From Lingula anatina (Eukaryota; Brachiopoda; Lingulata; Lingulida; Lingulidae), in the NCBI RefSeq assembly GCF_001039355.2, contig NW_019773653.1, positions 24,265-44,555 on the forward strand: a stretch of DNA of 20,291 nucleotides, in the 5' to 3' direction. Below are positions 13,301-19,900 of the stretch, piece by piece. The notes under the pieces are model-generated. The model did not search any database and was not told where the DNA came from. It worked only from the letters and a program-made list of their open reading frames with translations. The position numbers were made by a program, and so were the translations under genes. The first letter of the stretch is position 1. Every line of letters starts with the position of its first letter.

Positions 13301-15525
13301 AAGGACACAGCGTACTGTCAGAGTAATTCCAGGAGTATCTCATGCTAATTGAATTGCAGCAATATCTATCAGTAGATGTACCGCAGCAGTAATCTGAACA
13401 GTAGAACTTTCTGGTGTTGTTCCCAGATGACGTTAAATATGGGCAGCAGTATTCACCTCCCCTCACTGCAATATAAAAGCCTTAAGTCATACCGTGAGTT
13501 ACCCAAAAAAGAAAAAAAAAATGCTCTGTGAATAAACGGTTCAAAACTTTCTATTTTCTATTTCACTTACTCATATTTATTTTTCAACAATTTAGCAATT
13601 CATATTACAATCTAATTTATTCTCCCGTTATGCTGGCGTTAAAAGATGTTTCATACACATGTGACCTTATTAATTTGTATGGAAAGATTGCACAATGTAG
13701 TACCGTGAAGTGAATAAGACTGTAGCAGTAAGAATGGATTGGCAATGAAACACCCAAAATATATTTACATACTGATGACTGACCGTGATAATAATAAAGG
13801 ATGTCGTGTCATATTAAATTGCAAGTAATTTTAACAGGGCTGGATGGTCCTCGACCAGTCACATCAGACAAATAGGCCTACTCTGTGACTTGATAATTGG
13901 TCATTATGATGCATTCTATTCTGCCTTTCCAAGAATAGAGGAAGTATGAATCTCTCTAAAAAAGGGACAGTCAAGCAAAGCACTGATTTGGTAAAAGCAA
14001 AACATTAATGTTTGAAGAATCCACACACAATAGCAAAGAAAACCCGCACGAAAACGCAGTAGATGCTCCAGCGCAGTAGACTACTGCAATCATACTGCAA
14101 ATATGCCTCAAATCTGCTTCGCATTGGGAGCTAATTAGCATATTTGAAACATGCTTCTATCATGCTGCTAATCTACTGCATTAATGCTCCTCCTCTGTAC
14201 ATCCCTATGTAATTTTTGAAGTAGAAATGCAGTAGGGTATACTGCATTTCTACTGCAAATATGCTCCACACCACTACTGCGTTAATGCTTCTTTGCTACT
14301 TCGATACTACTGCATTTTTGTGCGGGAATTAACTACACAGCAAAAACTGAAAATATACAGACATTAAACAGCAAAAATATTGCAACAACATTTTCAAATA
14401 TAAATAAATAAATAGATGAATAAAAAGATAAATAAATCTAATTAGATCATGCTGATTTTCGAAAGGAACCTGCTTAATTAACATACCAAACCGTTCGGCA
14501 TATTTGAAAAAAAAAAAAAAAAAAAAAAAACAGTTTGGCACTGACGACGCCAAAATACACAAGACCGCATTCAGGTGGACCCATCGTGCTAAGTGGATCG
14601 GTCCAACCTTGCAGGGAATTCTCCCAAAGTGCAGTTTCGAATGAGCTTAAACGTACATGTCTGACACGTCTTCTGGAGCAGCTAGGGTATTATTAAGACG
14701 TTTATAAAAGTTAATAAAAGTTTCTTAAAATTTTCAAAATTATTTGCGGTTAGTATGCACCAATATGTTAATATGAATAAAAGGACAGGAATGTAGGAAG
14801 AATAATATCAGATGGAGAAAACAACGTGTGTTATAAAGGAAAAAGACCAAGAGCAGTATTTTGCCATCACACTTTCAAAAATTTCCAATATATTCTTCAT
14901 AAAGTATACTAAAAGGAAAGATGTTGAAATGATAAACAAATATCAAATAAATAGCTTTTTCATCGGGGAGTCATTGGGTGGTAAAATACACATTTTTAAT
15001 TTTCTTATTTTCTCATGAAAATTTTCACCGGCAGACTAACAAAAAGTGTCAATGTATCCTCCATTATGCATACTACAAGATAAAAGCCATACGCTCAAAT
15101 AAAATAAGATTTATAAAGTTTATGGGAGGGGGGGGGGAGTCAAAATTTTACGGGGGGAGTCACATTTTCATCATGAAAGTTTGACTTTTTTAATAAAAAT
15201 CTGACTGGGGATTCACATTTAGGCGAGTCAGATTTTCATGGTACACCGGCAGTAAATTTTCATGATTTTTGCTATAATTATTGTCGCCTCATTGATGTTG
15301 CAGGCGCTGTTGAGTAAATATCTCCATGCAATGCTAATTATAGATAGTAGTTTAAAGGCTTGTGTAATTTTGTTAAATCATAGTGGATGATCGGAAGAAT
15401 TATTTAAAAAAGAATACTTGATACATGTTCCATCCACCTGTTATAAACCAATATTACCAACCTATTTGAATAATTCCAACCAGTGTAATCACAAGTATCA
15501 ATTTGACACTTCTTTGGACAGTCAT
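4264..15525 (-). CDS. Gene 2: five-Shisa-domain type I membrane protein, complete (exons 15462-15525, 13289-13465, 11331-11501, 10713-10895, 10299-10499, 9908-10139, 9355-9461, 4264-4394)
   Basis: Eight exons join without a stop into 422 codons including the terminator, about 421 residues. Order: signal peptide, five 8-Cys Shisa-like domains, one transmembrane helix, and a short Pro/Tyr-containing cytoplasmic tail. All exon phases agree (1-1 throughout the array, 1-2 for the last domain, 2-1 for the membrane exon, 1 into the tail). The family role is single-pass adaptor or modulator of receptor trafficking; the actual partner cannot be read from sequence. The gene is 11.3 kb, mostly because of a transposon nest in the last intron. 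It is divergent from the polycystin-like gene and lies upstream of paralogue gene 1. The coding exons look intact despite heavy transposon load, and cysteine positions are constant across repeats, which argues for a functional gene. The exon model is inferred without transcript data. Confidence 0.8.
4634..4661. repeat. Tc1/mariner left terminal inverted repeat
   Basis: Matches the reverse complement of 8951-8978 at 28 of 28 bases and abuts TA at 4632-4633. The next base inward already differs, so the repeat ends sharply. Confidence 0.88.
5042..5055. repeat. Left target-site duplication of the Penelope-like insertion
   Basis: Identical 14-mer to 7440-7453. It is present once in the empty MITE copy at 14080-14093, which fixes the insertion borders. 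Confidence 0.85.
5054..5190 (-). repeat. Left inverted arm (terminal repeat/3' UTR) of the Penelope-like element
   Basis: 137 bp repeated in inverse orientation at 7272-7408. This arm lies at the 3' end of the coding copy and contains its stop codon (5178-5180). On the minus strand it carries CTGATGA (5146-5140), a 5-bp stem and GAAA (5120-5117), resembling the catalytic core of a hammerhead ribozyme. A GTGACAGGT/ACCTGTCAC-like palindrome lies at about 5158-5181. Confidence 0.82.
5178..6336 (-). pseudogene. Penelope-like RT-endonuclease, downstream copy, 5'-truncated
   Basis: About 385 residues are open from EDFGDLLKL to the stop at 5178-5180. The RT part has the Penelope signature YGMAMGSPLSPVLANLFM and the catalytic YVDD (6132-6143). 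A basic linker follows, then a GIY-YIG endonuclease with YQCECQVCGEKYIGET (YIG at 5499-5507) and SLTERIAEHQ. The preceding CxC..C motif is typical of Penelope-like endonucleases. Catalysed by the intact family: nicking of target DNA and reverse transcription primed there. The N-terminal RT region is lost at the ambiguous base 6337, so this is a fragment. The frame is otherwise intact, suggesting a young insertion. Confidence 0.85.
6338..7270 (-). pseudogene. Penelope-like RT-endonuclease, upstream copy, truncated at both ends
   Basis: Open from MAMGSPLSP at 7270, with YVDD at 7151-7162, through the linker and the GIY-YIG part (GEIYIGET) to HRKVL next to the ambiguous base 6337. It aligns with 5312-6250 at roughly 97% by eye, with about two dozen scattered differences. 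Upstream it is cut exactly where it meets the right inverted arm, with the trinucleotide CCA shared at the junction. Downstream it is cut where the second copy begins. The last part of the endonuclease and its stop are missing. Confidence 0.83.
7272..7408 (+). repeat. Right inverted arm of the Penelope-like element
   Basis: Inverted copy of 5054-5190, same length, with no obvious difference by eye. On the plus strand it carries CTGATGA (7316-7322), the stem ATCTG/CAGAT (7324-7328, 7337-7341, loop 7329-7336) and GAAA (7342-7345). Confidence 0.84.
7440..7453. repeat. Right target-site duplication of the Penelope-like insertion
   Basis: Identical 14-mer to 5042-5055. It is preceded by the 31-bp non-arm tail of the element. 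Confidence 0.85.
7700..8640 (-). pseudogene. Tc1-type transposase, decayed
   Basis: Pieces of a Tc1 transposase lie in order on the minus strand but in shifting frames with internal stops. A helix-turn-helix-like NLSQTVEKKTGIARQIIVSN lies near 8600, then EVRFHLYRLTGQNRVYRHPAE (8140-8205), SIWSGYHIGAKTPMVVIDENL (about 8025-8090) and a C-terminal part HNEIARSHRALL ... IHWSSKSPYLNHIDNAW (7800-7945). These align with the Tc1 patterns ESRFxLY, VWG.I..G.TPLV, DNARPH and W...SPDLNPIE. The DNAR aspartate and the SPDLN aspartate are altered and at least one stop follows ENLNQMK, so it is inactive. Its position inside matching terminal repeats confirms the assignment. Confidence 0.82.
8951..8978. repeat. 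Tc1/mariner right terminal inverted repeat
   Basis: Perfect inverse of 4634-4661, followed by the TA target dinucleotide at 8979-8980. Confidence 0.88.
8982..9048. repeat. Perfect 22-bp inverted repeat with 23-nt loop
   Basis: The arms are 8982-9003 and 9027-9048 (ATGAAAATTATCAAACACAA plus GC on the left), separated by 23 nt. It begins two bases outside the TA flank of the Tc1 element. It could be a fold-back element remnant or a hairpin in the intronic transcript of gene 2. Confidence 0.75.
9355..9461 (-). CDS. Gene 2 transmembrane exon
   Basis: 107-nt exon, phase 2 in and phase 1 out, encoding a helix around FIVLCVIIGVVICC followed by the basic/Cys segment RCRQRRG. The acceptor has a strong pyrimidine tract (TTTTTTTTCTTTCAG, 9462-9476) and the donor is GTGAGT (9354-9349). 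It is the same length as the gene 1 counterpart at 54-160 and closely similar in this frame. A hAT-like MITE ends 22 bp upstream of the exon. A 108-codon plus-strand open frame (9182-9508) over the same DNA is its antisense shadow. Confidence 0.85.
9484..9740. mobile_element. Non-autonomous hAT-like MITE
   Basis: The ends are imperfect terminal inverted repeats: CAGGGGCGGATCTAGG on the left, and CAGTGGCGTATTTAGG reading inward from the right on the other strand. CAGKGGCG-type ends are common in hAT elements. The flanks ATACGATA and CGATGATA agree at five of eight positions, compatible with a decayed 8-bp duplication. It is 257 bp with no coding capacity, lying in the gene 2 intron beside the transmembrane exon acceptor. 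Confidence 0.68.
9908..10139 (-). CDS. Gene 2 Shisa-like domain exon 5 (last in array)
   Basis: Encodes V-RTADSGEYCC and the core FYCSQYCCGTSTSKYCC with a long Ser/Trp/Thr stalk. It ends in phase 2 at GTACGT (9907-9902), matching the phase of the transmembrane exon, as in gene 1. The acceptor used by its sister exons nearest the domain (TTCAG) is mutated to TTCGG here. Three in-frame AGs remain, giving starts at 10139 (best pyrimidine tract), 10130 or 10127. Confidence 0.8.
10299..10499 (-). CDS. Gene 2 Shisa-like domain exon 4
   Basis: Phase 1-1 exon. It begins V-RPVDSGEYCCPYYTSS, with core FHCSQYCCGTSTIKYCC and a PPTTTTG stalk. The acceptor is CTTTACAG (10500-10507), with an in-frame alternative giving a start at 10481; the donor is GTTCGT (10298-10293). 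The intron to exon 5 (10140-10298, 159 nt) is a multiple of three and open throughout. Confidence 0.82.
10713..10895 (-). CDS. Gene 2 Shisa-like domain exon 3
   Basis: Phase 1-1, 183 nt, with EYCCAYYTSYGIYEPSFYC and YCCGTSTRKYCC followed by YNRYYPSYSYSWLC. The acceptor is TTCCAG (10896-10901) and the donor is GTTCGT (10712-10707). Unlike exons 4 and 5 it lacks the upstream TTTACAG site. Its upstream intron flank closely resembles that of exon 2, so the two are a recent duplicate pair; its downstream intron resembles that of exon 4. Confidence 0.82.
11331..11501 (-). CDS. Gene 2 Shisa-like domain exon 2
   Basis: Phase 1-1, 171 nt, with EYCCAYYTSFGTYEPSFYC and YCCGTSTFKYCC, then a more divergent SFSILRHFPSFSSNSSC and a short stalk. 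The acceptor is TTCCAG (11502-11507) and the donor is GTTTGTAG (11330-11323). It shares YEPSFYC and its upstream intron with exon 3. Cysteine spacing is fully conserved although the Tyr-rich segment has changed to Phe/Ser. Confidence 0.8.
11502..13288 (-). other. Gene 2 intron between Shisa exons 1 and 2
   Basis: The first 110 bp next to exon 2 are duplicated beside exon 3 (10896-11000). An AAAG-type microsatellite lies at about 12562-12596. A CTGATGA...GAAA word lies at 12702-12716. No further Shisa exon or other gene recognised; the 113-codon minus-strand frame at 12402-12743 reads partly through the microsatellite and has no recognisable family. Confidence 0.6.
12562..12596. repeat. AAAG microsatellite
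   Basis: Seen directly as consecutive GAAA units after an AAATAAAT lead-in. Confidence 0.85.
13289..13465 (-). CDS. Gene 2 Shisa-like domain exon 1 (membrane-distal)
   Basis: Phase 1-1, 177 nt. It begins V-RGGEYCCPYLTSSGNN, with core FYCSDYCCGTSTDRYCC and a very short PSPTEG stalk. The acceptor TATATTGCAG lies at 13466-13475 and the donor GTATTTG at 13288-13282. It pairs with the first domain of gene 1 (shared GGEYCCPY entry) and is the most diverged repeat in gene 2. It carries an N-x-T site (NNT) in the first loop. Confidence 0.82.
13466..15461 (-). other. Gene 2 intron 1 (2.0 kb)
   Basis: Contains the intact MITE copy (14043-14326), a 24-base A tract (14507-14530), AAAT-rich sequence just before it, and an area of GTCA/TTTTCATG-type repeated words with G runs (about 15013-15265). 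No coding exon recognised. Confidence 0.6.
14043..14326. mobile_element. 284-bp MITE copy 2, uninterrupted
   Basis: Terminal inverted repeats CCCGCACGAAAACGCAGTAG (left) and CCCGCACAAAAATGCAGTAG (right end on the other strand), 18 of 20 matching. It aligns end to end with the two halves of copy 1. It holds the single ACTACTGCAATCAT word (14080-14093) that the Penelope-like insertion duplicated in copy 1. Multiple CTACTGCA words lie near both ends. Flanked by AA on both sides. Confidence 0.85.
15462..15525 (-). CDS. Gene 2 signal-peptide exon
   Basis: 64 nt encoding MTVQRSVKLILVITLVGIIQ and one more residue, then a phase-1 donor ATAG|GTTGGTAAT. Basic residues are followed by a long hydrophobic core, a typical signal peptide. 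It is the same length and phase as the gene 1 exon, with a similar leader before the ATG (CGACAAC versus CAACAAC). It reads directly into V-RGGEYCC of the first domain. Confidence 0.77.
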
Positions 15526-16081
15526 GTTGTCGATATCGAGATCAGGCAATAATCCAGAGGCGTCTTCTAGTAGAGTTCAGTGTTTTGCTTTTGATGCTTT
15601 CCAGTGATGGGCTGGCGCACGTACGTAGTCCCCGCCTGTTGACTGTGTACAGATCGGGGTTTAGAAAGGACCTTCAAAAACCCAAGGTCTGTTATGCACT
15701 CCGGTATTAAATACATCCTGTTTTTTTATCTCCCCATTGGATAATTTGTATATACATTTTCATATGAGGTCATACGTTACAGAAATAACGTTACTACCTG
15801 CATTCTATTAGGCCATTTACTGACCTAAAAGTGTTTTTAATATAATGGCTATATTCGGTGAAATTTCTCAGATATTTTCCCTCACTTATAAAATAAAAAA
15901 AATGATTGAAACCAGCTTTAATAATGAAGGGGGGAGCTCCCAAAGCGAATTCAAGTAGCCCTAGGCCGAGGAAGATAGCTCTACTACAGAAGGAGCTAGG
16001 CGACGAGTCTTGTCATTTTTTGTCTCTTTTCGTGCAAAGATGAGCAGTTCACTCAAAGCAGTATGTTCATGTTGTGGAGGT

Positions 16082-16108
16082 GGGGGGGGGGGGGGGGGGG
16101 GGGGGGGN
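16082..16108. repeat. Poly-G run ending in an ambiguous base
   Basis: 26 G residues then N. Probably a sequencing or assembly break at a difficult homopolymer; the sequence on the two sides may not be contiguous. Confidence 0.8.
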
Positions 16109-16310
16109 AGAGATTAGATCGATCTACTTTAGATCGACCTAACTCCCTGGGGGTTCACGCTAAATAGCTGTCAGCCGGGCGGACACGAAAGTTAATTACC
16201 CCCTTACAGCTTGTAGTAGGCGGGACGGACATTTAAGCCGGATTATCTGACAGTAATCTAGTGAGACTCCCCGCGGGGATAGATCGATCTAAAAGCTCTG
16301 GGAATACAGC

Positions 16311-16368
16311 CTTAGATTTCTTTGTCTGAAATATAAACAGCTTTATATTTCAGACAAAGGAATCTAAG
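16311..16368. repeat. 27-bp inverted repeat with 4-nt loop
   Basis: The arms 16311-16337 and 16342-16368 pair at 26 of 27 positions around the loop CAGC. It would form a long stable hairpin in DNA or RNA. Confidence 0.85.
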
Positions 16369-16629
16369 TAGGCTTAGCCTACCCATAATATATGACCCAA
16401 ATGCGGAGCTGTTGAATGCCCCGTATGCTATTACTAGCTGCTTTAGTGCAGCCAGCCTTGCTGTGTTTTTTCTTTTAGTAGCTCTACCAGTACATGCATA
16501 AAATTCAAAATGCGAAAGATAACATAGACCACAGATACCCTCTTTAAAGCCCCAATATTTGGCTAGTGAACCTTTTTTTTCGATTTGTTGGCTGTATAAA
16601 TGTCACAACCGCACATCCCAGCACAATGG

Positions 16630-16659
16630 TCACGTGAGTTGATTGTGTCTGTGACGTCA
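16630..16659. promoter_or_regulatory. E-box and CRE palindromes upstream of the polycystin-like gene
   Basis: TCACGTGA (16630-16637), the palindromic E-box form bound by bHLH-zip factors, and TGACGTCA (16652-16659), the full cAMP-response element, lie 14 bp apart and about 190 bp before the start codon. The motif matches are exact; regulatory use is inferred. Confidence 0.42.
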
Positions 16660-16845
16660 ATATTAGCAACAGACATTTGTGAGATTTGGGCGGAAGTTAA
16701 AGTCAACTCCGTCCAAAGTTTTTGAGATATCGATAGTTTCTCGTTTATTCGCTGAATCGCGACTTCTGTTTTAATTTACGTGTTTGTCATACACGGCTTC
16801 ATATTATTTGATACAGGGAGATCTTATAAAAAGAATTTTGCCGTT

Positions 16846-16906
16846 ATGAAGAACTTGAAGATCAAAGTTCTGTTGATGTTGCTACTCCTGCAACCTCTCC
16901 ATGGAG
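16846..16906 (+). CDS. Gene 3 exon 1: signal peptide
   Basis: ATG opens MKNLKIKVLLMLLLLQPLHG, a classic signal peptide with basic start, leucine core and small-residue exit. It ends in phase 1 at the donor GTAAGAAT. TATAAAAAG sits only 13 bp before the ATG, too close to be the TATA box for this start unless transcription begins elsewhere. Confidence 0.72.
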
Positions 16907-19900
16907 GTAAGAATATCATCAAATTATATTGAACTCTTTTGCATCTTTTATGTTTTTTCACCATTCATTTTAGCAAAATTGTAATTTTTTTATTTGGTTT
17001 GTCACTATTTCATGTATTTTGATAATCAACAACCCACTCTTTGTGTTTTGTTTAGTTTGAGCCTCATTTTTATTAGACCCTACTTTCACTATTTTTAATA
17101 GTCTATATATTTAAAATAACCACGCTTTTTATTAATTCTCCTTGCCCTTGATTTGCTTCCTTGTTGTTCATTTTCTAAGCTCCATCCTTTCGTTTCTTTG
17201 CTAGCTAATACCTTGAAAATGCCTCCTAAGTTTGTGAAAAACAACAGACTTACTTACGCCTTTATATATGCTTTTGCTGGACTCATGTTTGTCACCATGA
17301 GCTTTATTATATGGCTGAAGTGGAAGAAGGTACTAAAACAAAACTTTAAGTTTGGCCTGCATGCATATGAAAGTAAAACTTTCTCTTAGGAATTTCTGTT
17401 AAAATATAAAATAAGCAACTGTGGCAAAGAACTGAAAATTATTTTGTTTCCACTGTAATCAATTTCATAACATCATTGTTTTATTTTGACATACTTTTCA
17501 TTTCCTTTATTTTCTTTCCTTTTGCCTTATAATTATAATGGTCATTATCATTTCAGAGAAAGCAGAGTGGTATCATTGTTGTTCCCAAATATTCTGGTGA
17601 ACATCACTATAGATATATGGTAGCAGTTCAAAATGGGCTGAAAAGAGGTAAGAGTGATGCTATTTTAGATCTTCTAGGTTATTGATTCTGATTCTTGTTG
17701 AAAAGCTTAAACTAGTTATTATTTTGTGAAATAAAAATGTTTAAGTGTCTTCAGATAATAATGATAATAATAATGATAATGATAATGATGATAACAATAA
17801 TATAAAAAAATGGCAGAAATAGAAAGAGAGATATAGGCCAATGACGAGTCTTGCCTTTGTATATTATTATTGAAGTTGTTGCTTAACTGTATTTATTCCT
17901 AACTATAGAAATGCGTATGTTGTTTTAAATAGCAGTAAAGATGCCCAAAGTCAGATTGCAGTTGAAAGGAGACCAGGGGGTATCTCCTGAATACAATCTG
18001 AATGAACATGGGAAAAACCATAATTTCCTTGGGGTAGGACAGAAGAACTGGTTCCTTTTGTATACCAAAGGTAAACATCTTGAATATTTTTGGAACATAT
18101 ATAAATTTCATTGCCTGCAAATATTGATTCAATAATATTATTAGCAGTTAATTACCATTTACTTATTGCAATCAATTCAGCATGTACAGTCTTTACTAGA
18201 ACATCATGTCACAGTTTACTGTTTATCTCTATTAGAAGCTTTATTACATAGATCTAACATTATTATTATTACATATATTATAGTTATTATTACCGTTAGT
18301 ATTATGTTTACAGAACTCCATGCATGTTGCTTATTTATTATAAAGTAAAGTATATTTTGAGAGCGTTAGTGCAAGAATCCTTTTAGGTTTGTAAAACAAG
18401 GTGCTGTTGGCCTTGTTTTGTTAAACTAAATTTACTTTTACAATAAAACTACATCTTTATCATATTTGATGCCTGTTTTATTCTCAAACAACATGCTAAC
18501 ATTATACTAAATGTTTTTTGTTATTATTATTTTTAACTCAGAGTCCCTGGGAAAACTAAAGAATGTTGTGGTGAACATCAGTGGAAGACCAGGAGCTCAG
18601 TGGTAATTTAAAGAACAAACTGCAACATCACAAACATCACTACATCATAGTACTACTATAAAAATACTTTATAAAAAAAGTTATGCAAATCATGAAGATT
18701 ATTTTTGTCAATGTTCTGAAATATGATTTGTGTTATGAATGCCTTGGGTGCCTCTGTAGTTAAAGCTTTATTCATGGAGTTATCTAGATATATTAATATA
18801 TACAGAATGGAAAAAAGTGTAAGCTAGCATCTCAGTACAGATATTTAGAAGCAGCAATTTATTCCAAATACCAATTGTTAAATATTTGCGGTTAATAAAG
18901 AAACTTGAGCAAAAAAAAAAATATAATATATATCTTTCTTTCATTGAAGGAATATGCTGGACATAACAGTATATGATACAGTATCTGGCTGTGAATCTCA
19001 CTTCAGCAGCAATGGATGCCTCACAGTGGGATACACCACTTTGGAGTCTTGTAAGAACTCCAGGTAAAGTTGGAGACTTTCTCACAATTAATAAATAAGC
19101 ATATACGTAATGTACTTTGAAATGACTGTTATTGCAAGTTATCAACACATAGAATATAAAAGATAATAATAATAATAATGACATGTATTCTGATTTCTTA
19201 ATGCAGTATACAGTTTTCCTTAAACATGGAATGTACATGTAGTATTTAATTTTCATGTATGTACTTCTGTACTTCGATATTTTATATAAATTTAATATTT
19301 TTCAGGTTTGGACTGCAAACTTGCCTTCTGTATATGTGGTCCTGTCATGGATGGACACGCTGTTCCAGCTTGAAGCTGGTCCCTGTCCTTCTGTGGTTTA
19401 ACAGTAACTTGAACTACATGTTTGCAAACATGCTGCTTACCAGTACCCTTCTCAGTGCTGTTGGTGTCATTCAGCTTGATAGAGGCATCTTCCTCTCCAG
19501 CCTCCTTGTCAATATAGGAACATTCCTTGTGAATGGCATATATGATGTAGCAATGTACAATATCAGGTGCTATGACAGAGAGGACACTGGTGACACTGTG
19601 CTGCAGAGCCTGGAAGATGAGCCCCAGTATGATGACATGTAAGGAGACAGTTTATTTTTAAAGACTCCTGATTTCATAAATATGTTGGAATAAAGTTAAA
19701 TTTGTGTTCAGCTTTGGGAGTTGATCACATGTCTTGCTCATAGTGATGTCTGATTCTGACAACTTGTATTAGACTGCACTCGATTAAAGACTACTTAAAA
19801 CCTGTTTTCATCATAAATCTGTCTTATTTTGTGTTTTACTGTTGAAATGCTTTCATATTATTTTGCTTTTATAAAGTGACACATACATGCTTTGAGTGTG

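Larger units (their letters stand above)
15526..16845. promoter_or_regulatory. Divergent intergenic region between gene 2 and the polycystin-like gene
   Basis: These 1.3 kb separate two head-to-head genes and should hold both promoters. Features seen: a 26-G run ending in an ambiguous base (16082-16108), palindromic AGATCGATCT words (16116-16125, 16281-16290) and CCCCGCGGGG (16269-16278), a 27-bp hairpin (16311-16368), and TCACGTGA and TGACGTCA palindromes near the polycystin-like start. No coding exon recognised. Confidence 0.5.

Noticed and set aside
16825-16833. TATAAAAAG as a TATA box for the polycystin-like gene.
   Set aside because: Only 13 bp before the start codon, so transcription from it would begin inside the coding sequence.
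18780-19256. 158-codon minus-strand ORF opposite gene 3.
   Set aside because: It overlaps exon 6 of the polycystin-like gene on the other strand, is low complexity and resembles no family I know.
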